A DNA stretch of 31,288 nucleotides from Bacteroidaceae bacterium. Its GTDB lineage: Bacteria; Bacteroidota; Bacteroidia; Bacteroidales; Bacteroidaceae. The stretch is taken from contig JAFVTT010000017.1 in assembly GCA_017503065.1 (NCBI GenBank), forward strand, positions 1-31,288, in the 5' to 3' direction. Positions 1-8,450 of the stretch are shown here, piece after piece; the first letter of the stretch is position 1, and each line of letters opens with the position of its first letter. Position numbers and translations under genes: made by a program. Under the pieces are notes generated by a model. The model did no database searches. It was not told the origin of the DNA and saw nothing but the letters and a program-made list of their open reading frames with translations.

Positions 1-3000
1 ACCATTGCCGCTTGGGCGCAGACAGTAATCACTGGTACAGTAGTGTCTGCCGCTGATGGCGAGCCCCTCATCGGCGCCTCTGTAAAGGTAAAGGGTGAAA
101 AGACTGCAGCTGTGACCGACATGAACGGTAAGTTCAAGATCCGCACAGAGGCCGGCAAGACCCTGGTGTTCTCTTACATTGCCATGGAGACCATGGAACG
201 TCCCGCCAAGAACAGCATGCTCGTGGAAATGAAGTCTGCCGAAGAGATGATGGACGAGCTGATGGTTGTGGCCTATGGTACACAGAAGAAAAGTTCGTTC
301 ACGGGCTCTGCCGTTGAAATCAAGTCCGAGGACATTTCTGGACACGTGTCTGCTTCTGCCACAAGCGCACTTGTAGGTAAGGTGGCAGGTATCCAGGCAA
401 CCACAGGCGACGGCGGTCCCGGTGCCTCTCCCACAATCCGCATCCGTGGTATCGGCAGTTTGAGCGCATCCAGCGCTCCTCTCTACATTGTGGACGGTGC
501 TCCATACGAGAACGGTATCGCTACCCTTAATCCCAATGACATTGCCAGCATCACTGTGCTGAAGGACGCTTCAGCAAGTGCCATCTATGGTGCACGTGGT
601 GCCAACGGTGTAATCATCATCACCACCAAGAAGGCGCAGGCCGGTGCCGATCCCGAAATCAACTTCGAGGCACGTTGGGGTTCCAACAGCCGTCTGGTCC
701 CCCAGTATGACGTAATCGACAATCCTGCCGAGTATTACGAGACACACTACCGTGCCCTCTACAACTCCAAGTATTACTGGGGCAGCAGTTCTGCCGACGC
801 ATACGCTTTTGCCGACGCCGCACTTCTGGACAAGAACAACGGTGGTCTGGGCTATCAGGTGTTCACCGTTCCCCAGGGCGAGAAGTTCATCGGTACTAAT
901 TTCAAGGTCAACCCCAATGCCACATTGGGCTACTCTGACGGTACATACTACTACACTCCCGACAACTGGTACGACGAGGCATTCCACAACAGTTTCCGCC
1001 AGGAGTACAACCTGAGTGCTTCCGGTGCAACGGACCGCTTCAACTATTATGCCAACCTCGGTTACCTGAGCGACGGCGGTTTCGTAGACAAGTCAAACTA
1101 CACACGCTATACTGCACGTCTGAACGGTGACTACAAGATAAAGGACTGGCTTACATTCAGCGCCCAGATGGGTTTCACCCACGGCATCAGCCAGAGTCCC
1201 CAGTACTCAGCCGGCGACCGCTCTACCGGCAACATGTTCTATGCATGTAACAACATGGCACCCATCTATCCCCTGTATGTCCGTGATGCCGACGGTAACA
1301 TAATGACGGAGAACGGCCGTATCGTTTTCGATGCAAACCAGACCAACCAGCAGCGTCCTTCTCTGTTGGGTAACCCCGTACGTGACAATCTTTATAACGA
1401 CTACAAGGGTGTGAGCGACCTGTTCAACGGCCGTTGGGGCCTTATCGCAAATCCAGTCAAAGGCCTGACATTAAGCGCTACCCTTAATCTGTCTTCATAC
1501 AACAGCCGCAGCAATTCTCTGTACAGTCCCTTCGGCAGTTCTGCATCAACAGATGGTGCCGTGTCTGTGGGTTCTACACGTCGCTTCTCATTCAACCAGA
1601 ACTATCTTGCACGCTACGAAACCACCTTTGCCCAGAACCACACCATGAATGTAATGGCTGGTTATGAGCAGTATAAACTGACCGAGAGTTCTCTGAGTGC
1701 ATATAACGACCACCTCTACAGTCCGTTCATCCCCGAATTGGGCAATGCTCACGGCACTTCAAAGAAGGACCTCGGTTCATCCAGCACCCACTACATGACT
1801 CAGGGCATCTTCGGCCAGTTGCAGTATGACTATAAGGAGACATACTTCCTGTCAGGTTCTTACCGCCGCGATGCATCAAGTTGTTTCGCTCCCGGTCACC
1901 GCTGGGGTAACTTCGGCTCTGTGGGTGCGGCATGGCAGATAACCAAGATGGATTTCATGAAGGACATCAAGTGGATTAACTTCCTGAAGTTGAAACTGAG
2001 TTATGGTATCCAGGGTAACGACGGTGTGGGCTACTACACTTGGGCCGACCGCTACACAGCCTCATACAACGAGGAAACCGGCGAATACACCCTGAACATG
2101 TCACAGAAGGGTAACGAGAACCTTACCTGGGAAAGCAGCAAGTCCTGGAACCTTGGTCTTGACTTCGCCCTGTTCAACCATCACCTGAACGGTTCTGTGG
2201 AGTTCTACCACCGTGCCACCTCAGACATGCTCTATTTCCGCTCTCTGCCCCTGTCTTCAGGTGTAAGCGCAAGCGGTTACTATGACAACATCGGCAGCAT
2301 GTACAACCGCGGTGTGGAAATCACGCTGAATGCCAACATCTTCCGCACACGCAACTTCAAGTGGGATCTGGACCTGAACCTTACCCACAATGCCAACAAG
2401 ATTACCGACCTCGGTGGCGAGGAGGTACGCGGCGGTTACACCATCCTCTACGAGGGCGGCAGCGCATATCAGGCCTATATGCTGAAGTATGCAGGTACTG
2501 ACAAGACCAACGGACGTGCCATGTACTACAAGGACGTTCTGGATTCTGAGGGCAAGGTCGTAGGACAGACCACTACATACGACATCACAGCCGCCACAAT
2601 GTATGACTGCGGCTCTACCCTGGCCAAGGTTGCCGGCGGTTTCGGCACAAGCCTGTCATACAAGGGCTTTGACCTGAGCGCACAGTTCTCTTATTCTCTG
2701 GGTGGCAAGATGTATGACGGTGTTTACCAGAGCCTGATGCACAACGGACGTTCTGCCGGCAATGCAATGCACCGCGACCTGCTGAACGCATGGAGCCCCG
2801 AGAACACCGGTAGCGACATACCCCGTCTGAGTGCTGCTGCAGCCGATGATCCCGGTGTTGGTTCACAGGCTTCCATCGACCGCTTCCTGACCAGCAGCAA
2901 CTATCTGTCACTGAACAACCTGACTCTGGGCTACACCTTCCCCAAGGCATGGATGAACCGTCTGAAGATCAGCAACCTGCGCATCTATGTAGCAGGCGAG

Positions 3001-3144
3001 AACCTCTTCCTGCTGACTGCCCGTAAGGGTATGGACCCCCGTTTCAACTATGGCACAGGTTCTATGACCTATGGTTCAGGCGAAGCAAGTTCTTCATACG
3101 CCGGTTCACGTACCATCACAGCAGGTGTTAGCCTGAAGTTCTAA
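1..3144 (+). CDS. SusC-like TonB-dependent outer-membrane glycan transporter (5' end cut by window)
   Basis: This is an outer-membrane beta-barrel receptor that imports oligosaccharides using TonB energy, working under a SusD lid. The frame is open from base 1. Bases 1-21 read TIAAWAQ, the end of a signal peptide, followed by TVITGTVVSAADGEPLIGASV, a carboxypeptidase-regulatory-like domain typical of SusC. A GTG at 43 is internal and not the start. The plug domain follows with VVAYGTQKK (about 268-294), IRIRGIGSL, PLYIVDGAPY and ITVLKDASASAIYGARGANG. A long barrel region ends in the aromatic C-terminus ITAGVSLKF. About 1,047 residues are visible, so only the signal peptide start is missing. 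The susD gene lies 57 bp downstream with no terminator between, so they are co-transcribed. The substrate cannot be read from the sequence; nearby GH92/GH125/GH110 genes suggest mannose/galactose glycans. Confidence 0.97.
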   Translation, partial: TIAAWAQTVITGTVVSAADGEPLIGASVKVKGEKTAAVTDMNGKFKIRTEAGKTLVFSYIAMETMERPAKNSMLVEMKSAEEMMDELMVVAYGTQKKSSFTGSAVEIKSEDISGHVSASATSALVGKVAGIQATTGDGGPGASPTIRIRGIGSLSASSAPLYIVDGAPYENGIATLNPNDIASITVLKDASASAIYGARGANGVIIITTKKAQAGADPEINFEARWGSNSRLVPQYDVIDNPAEYYETHYRALYNSKYYWGSSSADAYAFADAALLDKNNGGLGYQVFTVPQGEKFIGTNFKVNPNATLGYSDGTYYYTPDNWYDEAFHNSFRQEYNLSASGATDRFNYYANLGYLSDGGFVDKSNYTRYTARLNGDYKIKDWLTFSAQMGFTHGISQSPQYSAGDRSTGNMFYACNNMAPIYPLYVRDADGNIMTENGRIVFDANQTNQQRPSLLGNPVRDNLYNDYKGVSDLFNGRWGLIANPVKGLTLSATLNLSSYNSRSNSLYSPFGSSASTDGAVSVGSTRRFSFNQNYLARYETTFAQNHTMNVMAGYEQYKLTESSLSAYNDHLYSPFIPELGNAHGTSKKDLGSSSTHYMTQGIFGQLQYDYKETYFLSGSYRRDASSCFAPGHRWGNFGSVGAAWQITKMDFMKDIKWINFLKLKLSYGIQGNDGVGYYTWADRYTASYNEETGEYTLNMSQKGNENLTWESSKSWNLGLDFALFNHHLNGSVEFYHRATSDMLYFRSLPLSSGVSASGYYDNIGSMYNRGVEITLNANIFRTRNFKWDLDLNLTHNANKITDLGGEEVRGGYTILYEGGSAYQAYMLKYAGTDKTNGRAMYYKDVLDSEGKVVGQTTTYDITAATMYDCGSTLAKVAGGFGTSLSYKGFDLSAQFSYSLGGKMYDGVYQSLMHNGRSAGNAMHRDLLNAWSPENTGSDIPRLSAAAADDPGVGSQASIDRFLTSSNYLSLNNLTLGYTFPKAWMNRLKISNLRIYVAGENLFLLTARKGMDPRFNYGTGSMTYGSGEASSSYAGSRTITAGVSLKF

Positions 3145-3201
3145 GCGACTGATGTTTGCAAACAGAATACAGAATACACATTTACAACAGACAATAAATA
3201 T

Positions 3202-4833
3202 ATGAAATTCAATAAATTCACCGTTCTGGCATTGGCAGGCATCATGACCGCCTCTTGCTCGGACATAGACAATCAGTTGCCCGAGGGCGGTGCCCTGACA
3301 ACAGACCAGGTTCAGGATGCTACAGATGCCATCCCTGAACGTACAAAGGCCACATTCGCCGGCATGTTCTCCATGATGGGCAAGCCCGGTGCCACATGGT
3401 CTTCAGGAGGCAATGCCAGTCGTGCCGACGACTTCGGCTTCATCTCCGCAGCAATCTCACTTGATTTCGAAGGTGCCGACATGGTTGGCCTGAACAGCGA
3501 CTACAACTGGTTCTCTACTGCAAGCGAACTGTCCACACGCGATGCCAACTATGCAAACCCTTACATGCGCTATGTGATTCCTTACCGCCAGATTGGTCTG
3601 GCCAACCAGATCATCGAGACCATTCCCGAGGATACAGAGAATCCCGAGTCCATTAACATGCGTGCTCAGGCCTGTGCAATCCGTGCATTCGACTATCTGT
3701 CATTGGCTCCCTATTTCCAGTTTGCCGACGAGGCCCATTTCGACGAACCTTGTATTCCCCTGCTGGACGGCAAGAATGGCTTTGCCGAGAATCCCCGTGC
3801 CAGCGTGCGTGCCGTGTATGAGAGTATCATTGCTGACCTGAACTGGGCCGTAGAGCACCTCACTGCCGAGCGTACGGACAAGGGTAAGATCAACAAGAAT
3901 GTAGCCTTGGGCCTGCGCGCTCGCGCCAACCTGTTCCTTGGCAACTTTGCCGAGGCTGCGGCTGATGCTGCTGCTGCAATGGAGGGATATACTCCTGCCA
4001 GCATGGAAGACCTGAGCGTACCTTCATTCTATAGCATCAACGATCCTAACTGGATATGGGGTATCCCCCTGACAGAGGATATGGTTTTGGCCCGTCCCAT
4101 GTGTACCGCATGTTCATGGATGTGCGCATTTGCCGGTCTGAGCTATACTGCATACGCACAACTTACCCCACAGATCAACGTGCTGCTGTACCGTCAGATT
4201 CCCGATACCGACGTGCGCAAGCATTGGTGGCTTAACGAGGACCTCTATTCTCCTCTGCTGGATCAGGTCAGCTGGAACGGTGTGACTGGTGTGGGCATCT
4301 CCACTCTTACCATCCCCGACGTGAAAGATACCTATCTGCCATACACCAACGTGAAGTTTGGCATGAAGGCCGGTGTGGGTACGGAGATCAACAACAACGA
4401 CTGGCCTCTGATGCGCGTTGAGGAGATGATCCTGATCCAGGCCGAGGGTCTGGCAAAGAGCGGCAAGGCAAGCGAGGCCGAGCAGATCCTGACCAACTTC
4501 GTGAAGACATACCGCGACCCCGAATATGTACGTTCTACCGGCCGCACTCTGGAAGACGAGATATGGTTCCAGCGCCGTGTGGAACTGTGGGGCGAAGGTT
4601 TCTTCACCGGCGACGTGAAGCGCTTGGGCAAGCCTGTAGTGCGTTTCCACAGCAATATCGAAAGCAACTTCCCCGATGCCTTCAAGTTCAACATCAAGGC
4701 TAACGACGGTTGGATGAACATGCGCTTCCCCCAGACCGAGAAGGACAACAACAAGGGCATCGTGGACAACGAGGGCGGTGAGCAGCCTGTTCCCGGACAG
4801 AATCCCGACCTTCGCGACGGTGTTACAGACTAA
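3202..4833 (+). CDS. SusD-like outer-membrane glycan-binding lipoprotein
   Basis: This is the cell-surface lipoprotein that captures glycans and closes over the SusC barrel. The 543-residue protein begins with a lipoprotein signal, MKFNKFTVLALAGIMTASC, with the modified Cys at 19. The middle holds the helical TPR-like region usual for SusD (for example IRAFDYLSLAPYFQFADE and GLRARANLFLGNFAEAAADA). The C-terminal part has LMRVEEMILIQAEGLAKSGKASEA and IWFQRRVELWGEGF, which match the conserved RagB/SusD C-terminal pattern (normally R.AE..L..AE and ER..EL..EG). It follows susC by 57 bp and precedes another lipoprotein by 50 bp, so the three form one transcription unit. The acidic, Asn/Gly-rich C-terminal tail after about residue 510 is probably flexible. 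Confidence 0.96.
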   Translation: MKFNKFTVLALAGIMTASCSDIDNQLPEGGALTTDQVQDATDAIPERTKATFAGMFSMMGKPGATWSSGGNASRADDFGFISAAISLDFEGADMVGLNSDYNWFSTASELSTRDANYANPYMRYVIPYRQIGLANQIIETIPEDTENPESINMRAQACAIRAFDYLSLAPYFQFADEAHFDEPCIPLLDGKNGFAENPRASVRAVYESIIADLNWAVEHLTAERTDKGKINKNVALGLRARANLFLGNFAEAAADAAAAMEGYTPASMEDLSVPSFYSINDPNWIWGIPLTEDMVLARPMCTACSWMCAFAGLSYTAYAQLTPQINVLLYRQIPDTDVRKHWWLNEDLYSPLLDQVSWNGVTGVGISTLTIPDVKDTYLPYTNVKFGMKAGVGTEINNNDWPLMRVEEMILIQAEGLAKSGKASEAEQILTNFVKTYRDPEYVRSTGRTLEDEIWFQRRVELWGEGFFTGDVKRLGKPVVRFHSNIESNFPDAFKFNIKANDGWMNMRFPQTEKDNNKGIVDNEGGEQPVPGQNPDLRDGVTD

Positions 4834-4883
4834 GATAGACAGAGAGGAAATTATCAGTCAATACATAATGAGATTATAAAGAC

Positions 4884-5729
4884 ATGAAATTCAATAAAGC
4901 ATTACTTATCGTCAGTCTGCTGGTAACCGCTCTTGGTTTCTCTGCCTGCGACAACAATGACGACTATGTCCCCGGCGCTTTTGCCGGAGAACACAATATC
5001 GGCTTCGACAGCGAGGAGAACCTCGTCATGGGTATGGCCGACACCGAGATCAGCGTAGTACTGACCCGTGCCAATACAGAGGGAGAACTGACCGTGCCCA
5101 TCCAGGCATTGATGGTTCCCGAGTGCATGACCCTGCCCAAGTCCGTTACTTTTGCAGACGACAGCGCAACTGCCGACATAAAGGTAAGCGTAAGCGAGGA
5201 AATGAAGACCTTCACGGAGTATCAACTCAGTTTCCGTATTCCCGAAGAGTATACCAACGCATATGCCGCAGACGGCAAAAGCCCCATCTTCAACATCACG
5301 GTGAAGAAGGAGGACTTCAAGGTAGTGGCACATGGCGTGTTTGTGGATAAAATACTATATAAGTCACAATGGGAGCAGACTCTTGAGTACTCTCCTCTCT
5401 TGGGCATATACAGAATTCCCGATTGCTTTGTTGTGGGTGGACACTGGTATTTCCATTTCAATGGTAGCGACGAGTTCTGGTTCACGGATGCAGAAGGCAA
5501 TAAGGTGCTTAAGTTCGCATCAGGATACAATCATGCAAGTTATGGCATGATAATGGCAAACGTAGAAACAGATTATGAAATGGGCTATGATACATCAGTA
5601 CCGGGTGTCGAAGGACAGTTCTACGTTGTAATGAGCATGACAGTATCTGCCGGTTCATTTGGCACCAACTATGAATTGTTCAATATCTTGGAATGGTTGG
5701 AAAAGCCATGGGAAACCGATGCCGAGTAA
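4884..5729 (+). CDS. Surface lipoprotein in the SusE position (probable glycan-binding protein)
   Basis: A 281-residue lipoprotein whose signal MKFNKALLIVSLLVTALGFSAC puts the modified Cys at 22. Residues of roughly 35-135 look like a beta-sandwich: EISVVLTRANTEGELTVPI followed by VTFADDSATADIKV resembles Calx-beta or DUF4843-type domains common in SusE-position proteins. The second half is rich in Trp, Tyr and Phe (HWYFHFNGSDEFWFTD), as in carbohydrate-binding surfaces. It shares the first five residues MKFNK with the SusD protein and lies 50 bp behind it, just before a terminator, so it is the last gene of the susCD unit. Binding of the imported glycan is inferred from position. I do not recognise a specific named family for the whole protein. 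Confidence 0.85.
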   Translation: MKFNKALLIVSLLVTALGFSACDNNDDYVPGAFAGEHNIGFDSEENLVMGMADTEISVVLTRANTEGELTVPIQALMVPECMTLPKSVTFADDSATADIKVSVSEEMKTFTEYQLSFRIPEEYTNAYAADGKSPIFNITVKKEDFKVVAHGVFVDKILYKSQWEQTLEYSPLLGIYRIPDCFVVGGHWYFHFNGSDEFWFTDAEGNKVLKFASGYNHASYGMIMANVETDYEMGYDTSVPGVEGQFYVVMSMTVSAGSFGTNYELFNILEWLEKPWETDAE

Positions 5730-5753
5730 AGCATAGGCATTAGAAGAACATTT

Positions 5754-5790
5754 GGGGTTGTGTCCGTATGGATGCAACCCCTTTTCTTTT
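5754..5790 (+). terminator. Rho-independent terminator of the susCD unit
   Basis: Arms GGGGTTG (5754-5760) and CAACCCC (5775-5781) form a stem, with an inner TCC/GGA pairing, followed by TTTTCTTTT. It lies 25 bp after the stop of the third gene. Confidence 0.8.
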
Positions 5791-5802
5791 ATCTCGCAAT
5801 AA

Positions 5803-5907
5803 CGTCACAACTTCAGCAAGTTACTGTATGACCTTAGCGGCCGCCGTATCCATGACATGAATGCCAAGGGCATTTACATCGTGAACGGCAAGAAGGTAAT
5901 ACGCTGA
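5803..5907 (+). pseudogene. Orphan T9SS-type C-terminal tail (gene remnant)
   Basis: A 34-codon open stretch ends at TGA 5905-5907 and has no start codon or ribosome site; an in-frame TAA sits just before it (5800-5802). It encodes SKLLYDLSGRRI, then HDMNAK, then GIYIVNGKKVIR. YDLxGRRV...KGIYIVNGKKV is the familiar C-terminal signature of Bacteroidales proteins exported by the type IX secretion system. Nothing encoding the body of such a protein lies upstream, since a terminator occupies that place. It is best read as the last remnant of a deleted secreted-protein gene. Confidence 0.75.
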
Positions 5908-5970
5908 TTTCACCCGTACACAATTCTTCGGAAATCCGCCAACCAAAAAACGTCGTACTGTAGAAGAATG

Positions 5971-6037
5971 AGTCCTCTTAGTAGGAGTACTCGAGTCCTC
6001 ATAGTATAAGGACTGCAGTCCTCTTAATAGGAGGACT
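5971..6037. repeat. Three tandem 21-bp imperfect palindromes, 23-bp period
   Basis: Three units at 5971-5991, 5994-6014 and 6017-6037 all begin AGTCCTC and end in GTACT or GGACT, separated by the dinucleotides CG and GC. Each can fold on itself. The last, with its flanks (6013-6041), is a perfect hairpin with 11-bp arms CTGCAGTCCTC/GAGGACTGCAG and a 7-nt loop. There is no T-tract, so it is not a standard terminator. Confidence 0.85.
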
Positions 6038-6090
6038 GCAGTTATCGTATAGGGAAAGAGGGGAGAAAAAACGGAACTGAAGGTCGACGC

Positions 6091-6244
6091 GTGGAGCGGA
6101 TGAGCGGTTAGCGTGGAGCGGATGAACGGTTAGCGTGGAGCGGATGAACGGTTAGCGTGGAGCGGATGAGCGGTTAGCGTGGAGCGGATGAACGGTTAGC
6201 GTGGAGCGGATGAACGGTTAGCGTGGAGCGGATGAGCGGTTAGC
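6091..6244. repeat. Seven-copy 22-bp tandem repeat with 66-bp superstructure
   Basis: Seven contiguous 22-bp units begin GTGGAGCGGATGA and end CGGTTAGC. They differ only at unit base 14, which reads G,A,A,G,A,A,G across the array, so a 66-bp triplet repeat is superimposed. There are no unique spacers, so this is not a CRISPR array. Each unit can be split into heptamer-like words (GTGGAGC, GGTTAGC) related to those inside gluQ. Confidence 0.95.
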
Positions 6245-6310
6245 GGATAATTTTCCGCTTTCGCCTTCCGTTTGCCGTTTTGACCTTAGCCCCTTCGGGG
6301 CCTCCAGAAA
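6245..6310. repeat. Heptamer-like tract and small hairpin beyond the GH110 stop
   Basis: TTTTCCG-type words (TTTTCCGC, CCTTCCG, TTTGCCG) fill about 6250-6280. A GCCCC-TTC-GGGGC hairpin at 6289-6301 lies close behind the GH110 stop. No T-run follows on the minus strand, so it would be a weak terminator at best. Confidence 0.5.
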
Positions 6311-8164
6311 TCACTTGTTCAGTTTCACCTCCCTGATGATGTTGCCGCCGCGGTAGAAGAGGAGGTCTTCAATCTCCACGTTGTTGACACGCTGCAGAAG
6401 GAACTGGTCCTTGTTCCAGTGGAAGGGCTTGTAGTCGGTGTTCTTCACCACCTTGTTGCCCTTGAAGAGGAGACCGTCCACACTCTTGGCATAGAGGATG
6501 GGGGCGTCGAAGGTTTCAAATACGTTGTCCTCAATGCGTATAGCGGTCTTCTTGCCTCCGTGGAAGAGTTTCTTCTGTCCGTCCAGGTTGGGTATCTCGG
6601 GATAGATGGAGATGACGGCATTGGTGAACTGGAACTGGTTGGTGAGGGCATTGATGAAGCGGTTGTTGCGGATGGTGACATCGCGGCATGCGCCTGTCTC
6701 GAACCAGCCGTTGCAGTCTCCGCAAAGCAGAATGGCGCAACCCGAGGTGTGGTCGAACAGGTTGTCCTCCACCAGAACACGGCGCGGTGTGCTGAAGAGA
6801 GTGCCACGGGCGCGGTTGTTGCGGATGGTATTGTGGGCAAAGTAGACCTCGGGAGTCCATGTGAGGTTCTCTATGCCATAGCCTGCCTTCTCGGAGATTT
6901 CCTCAGGCAAAGGTTTCTTGAAGCGGATGCGGAAGGTCTTGGCTCCGTCCATGCCCTTGCCCATTTCCTTGGCAACGGCATCTATGGGAGTTATCTCCAC
7001 CACCTCGTTCTCTCCGTCGAGGAGTTCCATGGTGGCAGAGCGCACGAACTGCACCTTGTCGCCCTTGTAGCCCCAGTCGAAGCCATAGGCCTGGGAGTGC
7101 ATGTAGCGGCCCTCCAGGGTGTAGTCGTCAACACGCTTTACCACCTTCAGATAAGTGCCATGAACGTTGATGGCATCGTCCATCATACCCTCGTAGAGAC
7201 CGTTCACGGAGGTTATCTTGCCCTTGCAGGCAGAGAAGTGGGTGGCATCGGCCTGAGTGGTGAAGTAACGTGCGTCGCCGTTGCCCTTCAGGCATACGGA
7301 GAACCCGTCGAGGTCGAGATTCTCGCTCATCTGCGCAAGCAGACCCATACCCTCGGCATAGTGCATCTTGATGTTGTACAACCTGGTGTCCTTGCAATGG
7401 GTAACGAACAGGCCGGGGGACGGACGTTCCCAACTTCTCAGCGCCAGCACCGTGCCTGGCTTCAGTCGGGTATCCTTCCAACCGGGAGCATTCAGCATGC
7501 CCTCCCCCACTTCCTTCACATTGGCAATGGGACAATACAGGTCGGAGGTATTGTAGACGATGTGGCGTGTGTCGCCCTCAAAAGCAATGGCATACTGATG
7601 ACGGAAACGCCATCCGTTGCCGTAGGTGATGAAGTTGCCATCCTTGTCCACCTCGTACTTGACCCACGGAGCCGGCTTGAAGGAAATGCCCTTCTCCGGG
7701 TCGTTCTCCACAACGGTTATCTGTGAAATCTGAGGATTTGCAAAGTCGATGCTGAAATTCTTCAACGTGCAATCCGTGGAACGTACCAGCGACATGGGCA
7801 TCATGCGGCCGTGGAAAACCAGTTCCGCACCCTGTCCGTCCAGGACGAAGTCGTGAAGGTCCTCCATGGGTATACCTACGGGACGAGGCTGTGGCTGGTC
7901 GTGGTTGGATACGTAGTAATTGCGACTGGCGGCATCCTCGGGGTGGAAGTCGTAGCGCCCCTCGGAAAGGAGCAGGACGGCCTTGTCGCCCTTGCCCATC
8001 TCGGTGCGGATGGTCTCTATGGCCTTTTTCATGGCCGCCGACTGGCTCTTGCCGGTATTGGGGTGCAGGCCGAGGTCGGAACCTTTGTAGACCCTCTCGC
8101 GGGCCATGGTGGGCAGGACAGAGCACAGAAGTGCCAGAAGGAATAGACTGATGGTTTTATTCAT
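6311..8164 (-). CDS. GH110 alpha-1,3-galactosidase (secreted, parallel beta-helix)
   Basis: GH110 enzymes remove terminal alpha-1,3-linked galactose (blood-group-B or linear alpha-Gal type) and occur in Bacteroides as GlaA/GlaB. The 617-residue protein has a signal peptide (1-21, ending LPTMA), then YKGSDLGLHPNTGKSQSAAMKKAI, the pectate-lyase-like N-terminus. Beta-helix repeats follow, such as VTIRNNRFINAL and IRIEDNVFETF. The segment MMDDAINVHGTY has an Asp pair at 329-330, in the region expected to carry catalytic acids. GMGLLAQMSENLDLDGF is also family-like. Length matches the family. It is the last gene of the leftward GH92-GH125-GH110 run, and no promoter motif was found in the 286 bp upstream, which favours read-through from GH125. 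A glaB-like identity is plausible; linkage specificity is not certain. Confidence 0.88.
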   Translation of the reverse strand: MNKTISLFLLALLCSVLPTMARERVYKGSDLGLHPNTGKSQSAAMKKAIETIRTEMGKGDKAVLLLSEGRYDFHPEDAASRNYYVSNHDQPQPRPVGIPMEDLHDFVLDGQGAELVFHGRMMPMSLVRSTDCTLKNFSIDFANPQISQITVVENDPEKGISFKPAPWVKYEVDKDGNFITYGNGWRFRHQYAIAFEGDTRHIVYNTSDLYCPIANVKEVGEGMLNAPGWKDTRLKPGTVLALRSWERPSPGLFVTHCKDTRLYNIKMHYAEGMGLLAQMSENLDLDGFSVCLKGNGDARYFTTQADATHFSACKGKITSVNGLYEGMMDDAINVHGTYLKVVKRVDDYTLEGRYMHSQAYGFDWGYKGDKVQFVRSATMELLDGENEVVEITPIDAVAKEMGKGMDGAKTFRIRFKKPLPEEISEKAGYGIENLTWTPEVYFAHNTIRNNRARGTLFSTPRRVLVEDNLFDHTSGCAILLCGDCNGWFETGACRDVTIRNNRFINALTNQFQFTNAVISIYPEIPNLDGQKKLFHGGKKTAIRIEDNVFETFDAPILYAKSVDGLLFKGNKVVKNTDYKPFHWNKDQFLLQRVNNVEIEDLLFYRGGNIIREVKLNK

Positions 8165-8258
8165 GTTCGTGTTTGTTTAATGATAGAGTACAGAGGACTG
8201 GGGATAAGAGTTTATGGAGGTGTATATCATGTCTATCATACCCCCTCCCCTTTCGGGA

Positions 8259-8329
8259 CTCCCCCTGTCTCAGGGGGAGAAAGTGGGTGATTGCGTTCGC
8301 CGTTCACTTTGTACCTTTGAGACAGGGGG
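8259..8329. repeat. CCCCCTG palindrome and its distant partner
   Basis: CTCCCCCTG-TCT-CAGGGGGAG (8259-8279) is a perfect 9-bp-arm hairpin. A second copy of one arm, TGAGACAGGGGG (8318-8329), is an exact reverse complement of CCCCCTGTCTCA (8261-8272), so alternative pairings are possible. It lies between GH125 and GH110. Confidence 0.8.
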
Positions 8330-8353
8330 CGAAGATGGCTTTTAGAGTTTTTC

Positions 8354-8398
8354 AGAGTAATCGGAATAATCGGAGTAATCAGAGTAATCGGAATACTC
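8354..8398. repeat. 9-bp tandem array (AGAGTAATC type), five units
   Basis: Five contiguous 9-mers read AGAGTAATC, GGAATAATC, GGAGTAATC, AGAGTAATC and GGAATACTC. The period is exact while the sequence drifts, as in the other 9-bp arrays of this window. Confidence 0.9.
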
Positions 8399-8401
8399 GC
8401 A

Positions 8402-8450
8402 GTTTTCCGTTTTCCGTTTCCCGTTTTCACCTTTCCGTTTTCCGTTCCCC
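8402..8450. repeat. GTTTTCC heptamer tract abutting the GH125 stop
   Basis: Runs of GTTTTCC, GTTTCCC and GTTTTCA heptamers fill the space up to the stop codon of GH125 (8451-8453, minus strand). On the gene strand it reads as GGAAAAC repeats starting directly after the stop. Confidence 0.8.

Noticed and set aside
6091..6244. CRISPR array
   Set aside because: Units are contiguous without unique spacers and no cas gene is present.
6419..7726. 435-codon plus-strand ORF opposite GH110
   Set aside because: It is a mirror frame of a clear GH110 gene, with low-complexity Val/Gly/His-rich translation and no domain.
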